From Lentisphaeria bacterium (GTDB lineage: Bacteria; Verrucomicrobiota; Lentisphaeria; Victivallales; UBA1829), in the NCBI GenBank assembly GCA_017456805.1, contig JAFTIQ010000022.1:67930-131929 (forward strand): DNA of 64,000 nt, read 5' to 3'. Each line of letters opens with the position of its first letter. Positions within the stretch are counted from its first letter, which is position 1. The notes below the pieces were generated by a model. It did no database searches. It was not told the origin of the DNA and saw only the letters and a list, made by a program, of their open reading frames with translations. Positions 34,909 through 44,003 of this stretch are shown piece by piece. The translations under genes were made by a program, and so were the position numbers.

Positions 34909-36834
34909 ATGAAAAAAAGATTTCTCGCTTACAGAAGTTTCTATCCGGAAGTGGACACCATGAAAGAGTTTTCCGATGCCGGAGTGGATACCTTTTCCGT
35001 TATGATCTCCAACTGTCTCAACGCCCTGGGAACACCCTATACGAAATATCCGCCGGTCTGGACAGGAAAAGATCAATATGATCTTGATGCCGCTGATGCC
35101 GCGTTTGAGGATATCCTCCGGAAAATCCCGGAGGCAAAATTTATCTGTTTTGTGGATCTCAACACCCCGCTCTGGTGGGCACGGTATCTGGGGGCGTATG
35201 GGGCACGGCATGACTCATACTATGAACTGGGAAGGATCGCCGGCAGCACTCTCTGGCGACAGGATACATTGAAATATATGAAGGTTCTGCTATCCCATCT
35301 GACAGAAAAATACGGCAGCCGGATCGTCTCCTATGCCTTCGGCTGCGGCGGCGGTACAGAATGGCATGACCGCTGCCGCGGCGCAGAAAGCCTCTTCCGT
35401 CTGAACGGATTCCGGAACTGGTGCAAAGGTAACGGAAAACCGTGGAACGATATTCCTTCCATGGGAAGAAGAGAAAAAGGATTGCGGGAATTTTCCGTCA
35501 AAGGGAAATATGACACCACCGGTTATTGGGCAGGATATGATGATTCAGAAGTTGATCCCCTGATCCGGGAGGATGCCGGAGGCTTGTTTTATGATCCGGA
35601 ACAGCAGGCAGATGTGATCGATTACTGGAAATTCTGCAACGAACTGATTGCGGATACCATTGATTTCTTCCTGAAAGAAGCCCGGAAAATCGTTTTGCCG
35701 GAAGTGGAACTCGGCGCTGTTTACGGCTATATCACCACCGAAGGACAGTATATGCTTTCCTCCAACGGTCACATGGAATATGAACGTCTGCTTCAATCGG
35801 ATGCGATTGATTATCTTCTGGCTCCGGCAACGGATAGAGCCATCGGCGGCGGAAGCGGCTCCCTCTGTGTCGTCGGAACCATCCATGCCCGGGGAAAACA
35901 GATGTTCAACTCCGCAGACAATGAAACCTGGACAAGCAAAGGTCCGGATGGCGGAACATTCCCTCCGGACTGGGTGGCAATGCATAACGAAACAGAACTG
36001 GAATCCTCCATCAAACGGGAACTTGCCCTCAATCTGGTGGAAGGGACCTCTCTCTGGTTTTTCGATAAATGGGGCGGAAGTTATTCACCGGAATGTATCA
36101 GAACCATCGGTTCCATCCGGAATCTCTGGGAAGAAGAATCAAAACATCCGCCGGTCAGCAAAGCGGAAACCCTGATCGTCGTTGATCCGGAAAATGTTTA
36201 TTATATCAATAATATGCATCCCAACTCCAACAATTTTCATCTCCCCTGGAAATTGAACATGAACCGCAGCGGTGCCCCCTTCCGGTTTGTCTCCTTCAAC
36301 GATCTTGAAATGCTGGATCTGACAGGAATCAAAGCTGTGATCCTGTGTCATCCATTTGAACTGGATCTCCGGAAAAAAACGATCCTGAAAGAGCGGGTGA
36401 TGAAAGAAAACCGGCTTGTGATCTGGTCCTATGGTCCGGGGATCATCAATGAGGGAAAATGGGATGAATCCAATGTGGAAAAGATTTGCGGAGTTCCCTT
36501 TGGCACTTCCGGTCTTGCCCTTCAGCAAATGGAAGGCTGGCGTTCACTTTATGTTCATGATCCCCGGGTGATCACGCCGGAAAAAATGCGGGAGATCCTC
36601 CGTTCCGCCGGGGTCTGGATCTATTCTTCCGTACCCTGCCCGGTTTATGTCAATGAACGGATGCTTGGGATCCACATCGGAAAAGCAGAAGAGATTGACA
36701 TCACGCTTCCGGAAACTTATGCAAAAATCTCAGAAGTCTTTACCGGAGAAGAAGTTGAAAACACCGATCACATTTCCTTCAAGACCAATGGCACAGAAAC
36801 CCGGCTTTACCGGCTGAAAAAAGAAGAAAGGTGA
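34909..36834 (+). CDS. Cytoplasmic GH42-like protein (beta-galactosidase-like fold)
   Basis: 641 residues without a signal peptide, so probably cytoplasmic. AAGGAGG lies eight bases before the ATG at 34909. The N-terminal ~400 residues read as a TIM barrel (PLWWARYLGAY, SYAFGCGGGTEWHDRC near 140, ALNLVEGTSLWFFDKWGG near 380), with conserved-looking acidic residues. About residues 420-560 resemble the class-I-amidotransferase-like trimerisation domain of GH42 enzymes (IKAVILCHPFELD, RLVIWSYGPGI). A short beta domain ends the protein. GH42-type function on imported oligosaccharides is an inference from layout. Confidence 0.68.
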   Translation: MKKRFLAYRSFYPEVDTMKEFSDAGVDTFSVMISNCLNALGTPYTKYPPVWTGKDQYDLDAADAAFEDILRKIPEAKFICFVDLNTPLWWARYLGAYGARHDSYYELGRIAGSTLWRQDTLKYMKVLLSHLTEKYGSRIVSYAFGCGGGTEWHDRCRGAESLFRLNGFRNWCKGNGKPWNDIPSMGRREKGLREFSVKGKYDTTGYWAGYDDSEVDPLIREDAGGLFYDPEQQADVIDYWKFCNELIADTIDFFLKEARKIVLPEVELGAVYGYITTEGQYMLSSNGHMEYERLLQSDAIDYLLAPATDRAIGGGSGSLCVVGTIHARGKQMFNSADNETWTSKGPDGGTFPPDWVAMHNETELESSIKRELALNLVEGTSLWFFDKWGGSYSPECIRTIGSIRNLWEEESKHPPVSKAETLIVVDPENVYYINNMHPNSNNFHLPWKLNMNRSGAPFRFVSFNDLEMLDLTGIKAVILCHPFELDLRKKTILKERVMKENRLVIWSYGPGIINEGKWDESNVEKICGVPFGTSGLALQQMEGWRSLYVHDPRVITPEKMREILRSAGVWIYSSVPCPVYVNERMLGIHIGKAEEIDITLPETYAKISEVFTGEEVENTDHISFKTNGTETRLYRLKKEER

Positions 36835-36841
36835 ATCCCCT

Positions 36842-39800
36842 ATGAAAAAATTGCTTTTTATTCTGTTCTCTCTTGCGATTCTATCTCTTTCCGCATTACA
36901 GAAAGATCTGGTTCTCCGGGTGGATTTTGATTCACCGGCGGCGATCGGCGGAGAATCGCTGGATCTTCAGCTCCCGCAATCCGGAATCGTTCCGGGCAAA
37001 TTCGGAAACGGATATTATTTTCAGCGGAGCTCCTTCAATTTTCTGCCCCCGCAAATGGCAGAACCGGCTTCTCCGGAATTCTTTCAGCCGATGGCAGGAA
37101 GTAAACTGGAGTTTTCCTCCCAACAGAACGAAAAAATTCTGCAAGTGACAGGAAAAGGTTTTGCCTCCAATGCGATCCCCGTTCAGCTTTGGAACAGAAG
37201 GATCTTTTTCACTCTCCCGGAAACTGCGCTGACCTATTCCGTCTGGGTCAAAGGACAAAAAGGTTCCAGGATCACGCTGCAACTCTCCTTTGTTCCGGAA
37301 AAACTTTCTGAACAGCAAATCAAAGCCGCTCTGGAGAAATTCGCCGGGAATAAACTGATCAACAAAGATCCTGCCTACGCAAAAAAACTCCGCAGTTGCA
37401 CCATCGGCAAACAGGAATTCGTTCTGAACGGGGAATGGCAGCGGTTTGCCGTTGCTGCACGGACAGATATCCGGGCTCTTCAGTTCCGGGAGCCGAAAGC
37501 TGTTATCAAGGCAGAGATCGATTCCGGAGCACCCGTTTTTTTCAAAAAAATGCAGCTGGAACACACTCTTCTATATCCCTATAATACAGAAGCTCCCACA
37601 GGTTTTCTGCCCGGAAACAGTGCCCGGCCCGTTCTGGAAAGCGGAATCCAGCTCTCCCTTGACTCCGTCAGAAAGATTTTCCCCAAAAAACAGGGAACCG
37701 TCAGCTTTTTTATCAGGACAATTCCGGAGACAAATTTGAAATCCAACTATTCCGGTTTATTCTGTTTCGGAATCGGATGGCGGAAACCGTTGTGGTGCAT
37801 GGATGGGAACCGAATCGTTGCCGGGTCGCCTCAAACACTTTACTTCCGGCAGGAAAACTTCCGCAAATGGACTCATATTGCGATCAGCTGGGATGAGTCA
37901 AAATTCATCTATTATGTCAATGGGATCCGGAAGGGGGAATCCAAACGCACGTTTGCGGAGTTTCCGGAAGCCGGTTATCTTTTCTGTATCGGCAAAAATC
38001 TCTGGTCCGAACGGAGCGCGGATGCTTTGCTTGATGAATTTCTGATTTTTTCCCGGGCATTGGATCCGGAAGAGATCAAGGCTCTTTCTGCGGCGGAAAA
38101 ACCGATTGCAGCTTCCATGGAACGAAAATCCATTCAGATCCAGCCGTTTGCAGTACCGGTCTTTTTCCGGAATGATCCTGATGCGGGCATCACGCTGGAA
38201 CTGATTTCAGAAAAAACTCAGGATGTCACGCTTGAAACCATCACAGATTTTCAGAGATTCAAAAACGCGGTTACCTTGAAACCCGGAAGAAATCAGGTCC
38301 GGTTCAAACTGAATCCCGCGTTGAAAACGCCCGGGGACGGTCCGCTCCGGCTGGTCATATCTTCTGATGGAAAAACGCTTTATGAATATAAAGGACGCTA
38401 TCAGATCCGGGGTGCATTGCGGAAAGACCTGATCCGTTTTCTCTCCTGGGGCGGCGAAGGGGAAGTTCCCTTTGAATATGAAAAGAGACTCGGGATCAAT
38501 GCCCGGAACGGTTCTGCCGCAAAAGCAGAAGAAATCATCCGTAACGGAATGTTGCTCTCTCTGGATCTGCGGAACCACCGGGAACTTGTCAGGAACAATT
38601 TCGATATTGAAAAAACGGCGGAAGCTGTCCTTCCCGGATTGCGGGATCTGCGGGATTCTTTCGCCTGGTACAGCACCATGCTGAACTCTGAATCCATCGG
38701 TTCCTGGCGGTTCTCTGATTGGAAAAAATATCCTGTCCTGATGAAAATCGCAGAAAAGAATCTGGGGTTTGTGCCCCCTGTCGCAAAGGCAAAAATCAAC
38801 CCGGATATGTGTCTTGACCGCGATACCATGCAGTTTGACAGCAATGGAGTTTATCAGCCGGGAGAAGCATGGAACATGTTGTATTGGTACCGTCAGGAAG
38901 GCGATATGATCTATCCCTTGAACCGCAGCACCGGAGCCGTGGTAAAGAGGATCAAACCGGATAATCTCCTCTGGACTGATCCGGCATCGCCGGGGCTGTT
39001 CCGCAGCGTGGATATGGGATCTGACTGGGCATATACGCCCTCCCTGATGGATGTTGCCGGAAGACTCCGTTACGGCTGGGCACATGCTCAGGTTTCCGGG
39101 AAAAAATATCAGCCCACCCTGACGATGTATTACTGGACCAACAGTCAGGAGAAAGCTGTTCTCAACGGAAAAACATATTTCATGCCGCGATCGGTGGATG
39201 ATCTGATCGCAAACTCCTGGGTTGCAGCAGGGGTTGCCCCCATGCATGATCTCTGTTTCTTCAACACCTACGGCTGGTACGATGCGGAAACCAATGCAAA
39301 AACCTATCTTCCCATGAAGGGAATGGCGGATCAGTACGGAACCTTTGTCCGGGAGCTTTTCTATCCTGCGGCACTTCTTCTGAGAGATACCGGAGAACCT
39401 GAGGCAAAAGTCGCCCTGTTCATGCCGGAAGATATCACATACTACTCCGAGCACGATTGGAACGGTTACCGGGTCCGGGTCCAATGGCTCCGCGCACTTA
39501 CTCAAAATAACATACATTTTGATTATGTCACACGGGAAAAATTCCTGAAAGACGGTTTGGATCAGTACCACACCATCATCGTTCCGATGCGGTCTGCCGC
39601 CTCGAAGGAGATCCATGAAGCCCTGCTCAAAGCCTCTGCCCACGCAAAAATCGTCGTCGATGACTATTGTACCGCAAGCTATCCCAATATGATCAAACTC
39701 AACTACCGCTGGAACGGCTACGATCTGGAAAAGTTTGCTGTCTGCAGCGATTTTGCAAAAAAGCTTTCCGGAGAGAATACCGGGCGCAGATTCAAAGCCG

Positions 39801-40423
39801 TGGGAGAAAAAGGGCCCGTCATGTTCTTTGAACGCCACTGGAATGGAGTCCGCTATTTTCTTGTGGTGAACAACACATGGACCGCCGAAGGCTATCTGGG
39901 AAAACATTCGCTCCTGCGCCGGATCCAGGGGATCGATTTCACTCCTCACGGGGTCCGGCAGAAAGTCAAACTTTCCTTTAAACCTGACCGGAGCTCTGTT
40001 TCCGCTGTTTATGATTTCAGGGACGGTTCAAAAATCAAACCTTATCCTCAAGGCAAACTTTGGCATTTTGACTTTGAACTCGGTCCCGGAGAGGGGCGTC
40101 TCTTCTGCGTTTATCCGGATCGCCCTGCCGCACTTGCAGTCAAAGCGCCGGGAACCGTAAAAACCGGAACGGTCATAAATCTGCAATGTTCGCTCTGGGC
40201 ACTCCCCCGGAAACCTGCCGCCGGTCGTCAGATCATTGAGCTGAAACTTTACGACGGAGCCGGAAATCTTACCGATGAAAGCGGATTCTATGTCATGGAA
40301 AACGGTATTCTGGACATCCCGGTCCGCATCGCATTGGATTCCATCCCCGGAAAATGGCGTGCGGAGCTCAGAGAACGCACGACCGGCTTGCAGAATACCC
40401 GCCAATTCACCGTAGAAAAATAA
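36842..40423 (+). CDS. Large secreted LamG-domain glycosidase-like protein
   Basis: 1193 residues with a signal peptide (MKKLLFILFSLAILSLSA). A concanavalin/LamG-like domain is visible at about 260-415 (GTVSFFIRT, WTHIAISWDESKFIYYVNG, LLDEFLIFSRALDPEEI). A region with barrel-like segments follows (about 510-850; YPVLMKIAEKNLGFVPP, EAWNMLYWYRQEGD, TLTMYYWTNSQ), then a GATase-like segment (VALFMPEDITYY, HTIIVPMRSAAS) like that in the preceding gene, and a beta C-terminus. It looks like an exported relative of its neighbour with added binding modules. No named family is certain. Its start is eight bases after the upstream stop. Confidence 0.7.
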   Translation: MKKLLFILFSLAILSLSALQKDLVLRVDFDSPAAIGGESLDLQLPQSGIVPGKFGNGYYFQRSSFNFLPPQMAEPASPEFFQPMAGSKLEFSSQQNEKILQVTGKGFASNAIPVQLWNRRIFFTLPETALTYSVWVKGQKGSRITLQLSFVPEKLSEQQIKAALEKFAGNKLINKDPAYAKKLRSCTIGKQEFVLNGEWQRFAVAARTDIRALQFREPKAVIKAEIDSGAPVFFKKMQLEHTLLYPYNTEAPTGFLPGNSARPVLESGIQLSLDSVRKIFPKKQGTVSFFIRTIPETNLKSNYSGLFCFGIGWRKPLWCMDGNRIVAGSPQTLYFRQENFRKWTHIAISWDESKFIYYVNGIRKGESKRTFAEFPEAGYLFCIGKNLWSERSADALLDEFLIFSRALDPEEIKALSAAEKPIAASMERKSIQIQPFAVPVFFRNDPDAGITLELISEKTQDVTLETITDFQRFKNAVTLKPGRNQVRFKLNPALKTPGDGPLRLVISSDGKTLYEYKGRYQIRGALRKDLIRFLSWGGEGEVPFEYEKRLGINARNGSAAKAEEIIRNGMLLSLDLRNHRELVRNNFDIEKTAEAVLPGLRDLRDSFAWYSTMLNSESIGSWRFSDWKKYPVLMKIAEKNLGFVPPVAKAKINPDMCLDRDTMQFDSNGVYQPGEAWNMLYWYRQEGDMIYPLNRSTGAVVKRIKPDNLLWTDPASPGLFRSVDMGSDWAYTPSLMDVAGRLRYGWAHAQVSGKKYQPTLTMYYWTNSQEKAVLNGKTYFMPRSVDDLIANSWVAAGVAPMHDLCFFNTYGWYDAETNAKTYLPMKGMADQYGTFVRELFYPAALLLRDTGEPEAKVALFMPEDITYYSEHDWNGYRVRVQWLRALTQNNIHFDYVTREKFLKDGLDQYHTIIVPMRSAASKEIHEALLKASAHAKIVVDDYCTASYPNMIKLNYRWNGYDLEKFAVCSDFAKKLSGENTGRRFKAVGEKGPVMFFERHWNGVRYFLVVNNTWTAEGYLGKHSLLRRIQGIDFTPHGVRQKVKLSFKPDRSSVSAVYDFRDGSKIKPYPQGKLWHFDFELGPGEGRLFCVYPDRPAALAVKAPGTVKTGTVINLQCSLWALPRKPAAGRQIIELKLYDGAGNLTDESGFYVMENGILDIPVRIALDSIPGKWRAELRERTTGLQNTRQFTVEK

Positions 40424-40443
40424 AGCGAAAAACAGAGAACCAT

Positions 40444-40472
40444 TTGAAAACCATATAAAACAGAACTACATT
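40444..40472 (+). promoter_or_regulatory. Possible internal promoter before the small secreted protein
   Basis: TTGAAA (40444-40449) and TACATT (40467-40472) at 17 bases in the 81-base gap, the only sizeable gap within the carbohydrate cluster. It would allow separate expression of the last two genes. Confidence 0.45.
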
Positions 40473-40504
40473 AACAAAACTGTCATAACAGGAAAGGAAA
40501 AATC

Positions 40505-41299
40505 ATGAAAAAACATTTTGCTGTTGCTCTCTCAACCATGCTGATGCTCGGAACTGCCGTTTCCGCAGAAGAAAAAATGGATTTGATGAAACCTGCTGTC
40601 TGGGATGCATCCACTCAAAAAAGAATCGTTTTTGCTGAAAATGAACTGACCGCCGCAATCCCGTTTTACATGATGCGCGGTCCATTGATGACCATTGACC
40701 CGAAAAAGGAATATACCGTTTCCCTGAAAATCAAAGCGGATGGCGGCACGCCAAGCGTCCGGGTGGGATTCCGTTGCTATACTGCTGATAATAAAGCAAT
40801 TGAATCTCATCATATCCTTACCCAGAAAGGAACTTTCACCACCGTTGCAGCAAATGCCGCCAAAGGGGATAAGATCCTGAAAGTAAAAAATGCTGCTGAC
40901 TGGAAACCTTTCGGATTTCTGGCTCTTGCATTCGGGGCAAAGGAAGATGGATCTGATCTGCCGAACTTCGATATCGCAATTTGTGTGCCCGAAAAAATCG
41001 AAAAAACCGGTGATTTCTGGACGATCACCCTGAAACAGCCCCTGCCCAAAGATGTTGCCGCAGGAACCGGTGTCCGCCAGCATATCCGCAGCTCCCTCTA
41101 CTATGTCACTCCGTTGATCAAGGCAACTCCGGAATATATCGCTGTGACCGGATCCGTCAAAGGATTTTCCAAAGAGTTCTACGGCAAAGGCACATGGCCC
41201 GCCGGCACCGCAAAAGTCAGCATTTTTGTCCAGACCAATACCACCGGAATGAAGGATGTCAAAACTCTGATCAAAGATTTCAGTCTGACGGTCCGCTGA
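40505..41299 (+). CDS. Secreted protein, possible carbohydrate-binding module
   Basis: 264 residues with a signal peptide (MKKHFAVALSTMLMLGTAVSA, cleavage before EEK). The rest resembles a single beta-sandwich of the carbohydrate-binding type (YTVSLKIKADGGTPSVRVGFRCYTADNK, WPAGTAKVSIFVQTNTTGMKDVKTLIKDF), as in stand-alone or appended CBMs. No catalytic motif. It probably works with the large secreted proteins encoded upstream. A putative promoter and GGAAAGGAAA Shine-Dalgarno precede it, which would support higher expression than the rest of the cluster. Confidence 0.68.
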   Translation: MKKHFAVALSTMLMLGTAVSAEEKMDLMKPAVWDASTQKRIVFAENELTAAIPFYMMRGPLMTIDPKKEYTVSLKIKADGGTPSVRVGFRCYTADNKAIESHHILTQKGTFTTVAANAAKGDKILKVKNAADWKPFGFLALAFGAKEDGSDLPNFDIAICVPEKIEKTGDFWTITLKQPLPKDVAAGTGVRQHIRSSLYYVTPLIKATPEYIAVTGSVKGFSKEFYGKGTWPAGTAKVSIFVQTNTTGMKDVKTLIKDFSLTVR

Positions 41300-41311
41300 C
41301 AGGGGCATAAA

Positions 41312-42178
41312 ATGGTAAGAACATCCCATTATTATCAATGGAAAGATATCCCGGAAAGCGGGCTTGGTGAGATCTTTGCCCAGTTCCGGGACTGCGGCTG
41401 CACCCGGCTGGTTCTCTCCAGTGAGCTGCTGAACAGGATCATGGAAGAACCGGCATTTCTGCTGCGGTTGATGAGAGTTGCCGGGATGTATGATCTTTCA
41501 TTTCCCGATGCGCACGGGATCTGGGGAGCAGCTCTGGGGCTGGGAACAGGCGGCAAGTTCCCATCGCTCATCCGCCCCATGATCGAGGCTCATAAAACTG
41601 CAATGGCATATTGTGCCGATATGGGATGTGAAACCTATACCATTCACATGGGAGCTTATGAACACATTTATTTCGGAACTCCGGCAGAAGATTATAACAG
41701 GCTTGCGCGGCAAGCTCTGGAAGAACTTCTTCCGGAAGCGGAAAAACACCGGATCATCATCGCTCTGGAAAACAATTGCGATAATCCCGGAAGCGCAGAT
41801 GCCCTGCTCCCGATTTTTGAATCCATCTCTTCTCCATGGTTCGGATGCTGTTTCGATACTGGCCATGCCCATTATCTGACCCCCGATCCGGAAAGAGAAC
41901 CCTTCTTTTATGAATCCGGTGTCCAGCTTCATTTCTGTTCTGATCCGCTGAAAAAACTGCTGCCGCACATTGTCACAGCACATCTTCATGATACAGATAA
42001 AACCGGAGATTGGCACCGGATGCCCGGAGAAGGGAAGATCGATTGGAACGCCCTTCTGCCGGAATTGATTTCAGCACCGCGGCTGAAATCTCTTCAAAGT
42101 GAAGTGGAAACCGGGGATTACCGGATCAGTGTGTCTCAACTGATAGAAACGTTCCGCCGTTTGCCGGTTCCTCTTTGA
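41312..42178 (+). CDS. Sugar phosphate isomerase/epimerase-type TIM barrel
   Basis: 288 residues of the xylose isomerase-like (AP endonuclease 2) superfamily. Metal-site and barrel strand landmarks: CETYTIHMGAYEHI, IIIALENNCDNPGSADAL (Glu ligand), GCCFDTGHAHY (Asp and His ligands), TAHLHDTDKTGDWHRMPGEGKIDW and QSEVETGDY. Enzymes of this type isomerise or epimerise sugars or inositols. As the last gene of the lacI cluster it may feed the released monosaccharide into metabolism. It lies 12 bases after the preceding gene. Confidence 0.9.
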   Translation: MVRTSHYYQWKDIPESGLGEIFAQFRDCGCTRLVLSSELLNRIMEEPAFLLRLMRVAGMYDLSFPDAHGIWGAALGLGTGGKFPSLIRPMIEAHKTAMAYCADMGCETYTIHMGAYEHIYFGTPAEDYNRLARQALEELLPEAEKHRIIIALENNCDNPGSADALLPIFESISSPWFGCCFDTGHAHYLTPDPEREPFFYESGVQLHFCSDPLKKLLPHIVTAHLHDTDKTGDWHRMPGEGKIDWNALLPELISAPRLKSLQSEVETGDYRISVSQLIETFRRLPVPL

Positions 42179-42194
42179 CTTCTTCATTCGGTCT

Positions 42195-42233
42195 GAATGT
42201 CGTTCAAAAAATAGATAAACATTCTTTTTTTTT
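42195..42233 (+). terminator. Weak terminator at the end of the carbohydrate cluster
   Basis: GAATGT (42195-42200) can pair with ACATTC (42219-42224) across an 18-base loop, directly followed by nine T. The stem is short, so read-through into marR is possible. Confidence 0.4.
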
Positions 42234-42238
42234 AGAAA

Positions 42239-42260
42239 TTCTTAACTTTTAAGTTGAAAA
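42239..42260 (+). promoter_or_regulatory. Candidate MarR operator
   Basis: Inverted repeat TTCTTAACTT - TT - AAGTTGAAAA, eight of ten positions symmetric. It overlaps the -35 box of the marR promoter, a position suited to repression by the MarR protein encoded directly downstream. Confidence 0.45.
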
Positions 42261-42281
42261 ACTAATATTCTATGGTATATT
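42254..42281 (+). promoter_or_regulatory. Promoter of marR and the RND pump
   Basis: TTGAAA (42254-42259) and TATATT (42276-42281) at 16 bases, with an extended TGG before the -10. The leader to the marR ATG is about 60 bases. Confidence 0.6.
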
Positions 42282-42347
42282 ATTGATTAATGATTGTAAA
42301 GATTGATAACATTTCTATGGGGAGGATTATTTTACAGGAGAGAGAGG

Positions 42348-42815
42348 ATGGAAAATCTGATTTCAAACAACAGGGGTAACGTTTGGAAACGTTTTTTTGA
42401 GACATCAGAAGCTATCAGGAATTTTTATGAACGCAACGGAAAACGCAAACCGAAAAAAGAACTGACGATTTCACAATTACGGGTAATGTCATGTATTTTT
42501 TTCAATGATTCGGGCGTCATGAGAATCAAAGATATCGCGGAAGAACTTGGAATTACCTCGGGAGGCATTTCGCAATCGGTGGATGTTCTGGTTCAGGCAG
42601 GATTATTGATCAGATGCAAAGATGAACACGACCGCAGAGCAGTTGCAGTCAGTCTTTCAGAATATGGACAGCAGGTCCGGTCTGAGGTTTATGAATCGTT
42701 CTGCGGAATGTTTGATCCGTTTCTGCAGGGGATTCCGGAAACGAAGCTGAACATTTTCAACGAGGTTCTGGAAACGATTTTCAACAACGTGAAACAAACA
42801 AAAAATAACATATAA
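42348..42815 (+). CDS. MarR-family regulator
   Basis: 155-residue winged-helix regulator. The DNA-binding part is LTISQLRVMSCIFFND...MRIKDIAEELGITSGGISQSVDVLVQAGLLIRCKDEHDRRAVAVSLSE, which includes the family wing motif DxRR. The start at 42348 has AGGAG seven bases upstream; a start further upstream lacks one. It is followed by the adaptor and pump genes of an RND system, so it probably represses efflux until a ligand binds. The putative operator is at its own promoter. Confidence 0.92.
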   Translation: MENLISNNRGNVWKRFFETSEAIRNFYERNGKRKPKKELTISQLRVMSCIFFNDSGVMRIKDIAEELGITSGGISQSVDVLVQAGLLIRCKDEHDRRAVAVSLSEYGQQVRSEVYESFCGMFDPFLQGIPETKLNIFNEVLETIFNNVKQTKNNI

Positions 42816-42866
42816 CAAGAAAACAAAGGCTCCGGAAACTGCGATTGAGCCTGGAAAGAGAAAAAA

Positions 42867-44000
42867 ATGAAAAAAAGTCTTATTCTGACATGTATGATCT
42901 GTGCTGCGGCGATCGTCTGCGGACAGGGAGCACGGAAAGCACCGGTGGTTGCTGTTTCTAAAGTGATGGAAGTCAATGACAGCGGAACCCGTAATTATAC
43001 CGGAATCATCGTTTCTCCCTCTGTGGTCGAAATCGTTCCCCGGGTTTCCGGTGAAATCATCGAAGTCGGCTTCAAAGACGGGGATGTTGTCAAAAAAGGT
43101 CAGGTTCTTTATAAACTGGATCCTGTCCGTTACGAAGCAGCAGTTGCAGGCTTGAAAGCAAAGATCAAAGGAATCAAAGCAAAGATTCTGAGCTGTGTTG
43201 CAAGACAGAAATATGCGAAACAGAATTATGACCGTGTGTTCAGCCTGTTCCAGAAATCTGCAGAAAGCCAGGATAATATGGAAAGCCGGAAAGCTGCACT
43301 CGATGCCGCCAATGCGGAATTGGAAGCTGCCAGAGCAGAACTGGAAGCTGCAAAAGCAGAACTGATCACAGCAGAAGATGATTTGAAACATACCAGAATC
43401 GTTTCTCCCATCGACGGCGTGGCGGGTGTCAGCAAAAAGACATTCGGGAACTACATCACCCCCGGAAGCGGAGTCCTGGTAACTGTCATTGAAGTCGATC
43501 CCATCCGTGTCAGATTCTCCATCAGCACCAACGATTATCTCAGCAACTTCGGTTCTCTGGAAAATATGCGGAAATCCGCTGTTGTCAAGATCCGCCTTGC
43601 AAACGGTAAAATGTATCCGCTGGAAGGCCGCATTCAATTCTTGAACAACGAAGCGAACTCCCGGACTGACGCAATTCAGTTTTTTGCGGAATTTTCCAAC
43701 AAAAACATGCATTTGATCAATGGCAGTACCGTGGCAGTTGCTCTTTCCTGGCGCGACAGCAAGAAGGTGCTTGCAGTTCCGCTGAGTGCTGTTGTTTATG
43801 ACCAGAAAGGTGCATGTGTTTATGTCGTGGATGCTCAGAACAAAGTCAAAAAGCAGTATTTTGTACCTGGCGGATCCAACAGAGAATACCAGCTTGTCGT
43901 ATCCGGTCTGAAAAAAGATCAGGTCATTGTTTCTGCCGGAACACATAAGATCGTTATGGATGGCATGCCGGTTGAAATTGCCAAACCCGCGGAGAAATAA
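42867..44000 (+). CDS. RND efflux periplasmic adaptor (AcrA/MexA type)
   Basis: Membrane-fusion protein that links an RND pump to an outer-membrane channel. It is 377 residues with a signal peptide (MKKSLILTCMICAAAIVCG), apparently not a lipoprotein because no GAS-C lipobox is present. Lipoyl/barrel-sandwich halves are visible (VVEIVPRVSGEIIEVGFKDGDVVKKGQVLYKLDP and DDLKHTRIVSPIDGVAG), enclosing an Ala/Glu-rich helical hairpin of about 90 residues. It ends three bases before the pump gene. Confidence 0.94.
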   Translation: MKKSLILTCMICAAAIVCGQGARKAPVVAVSKVMEVNDSGTRNYTGIIVSPSVVEIVPRVSGEIIEVGFKDGDVVKKGQVLYKLDPVRYEAAVAGLKAKIKGIKAKILSCVARQKYAKQNYDRVFSLFQKSAESQDNMESRKAALDAANAELEAARAELEAAKAELITAEDDLKHTRIVSPIDGVAGVSKKTFGNYITPGSGVLVTVIEVDPIRVRFSISTNDYLSNFGSLENMRKSAVVKIRLANGKMYPLEGRIQFLNNEANSRTDAIQFFAEFSNKNMHLINGSTVAVALSWRDSKKVLAVPLSAVVYDQKGACVYVVDAQNKVKKQYFVPGGSNREYQLVVSGLKKDQVIVSAGTHKIVMDGMPVEIAKPAEK

Positions 44001-44003
44001 ACC

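Noticed and set aside
38207..39949. 580-codon open frame opposite the LamG-domain gene
   Set aside because: The plus-strand protein has a signal peptide, domains and normal codon use; the antisense frame has none of these.
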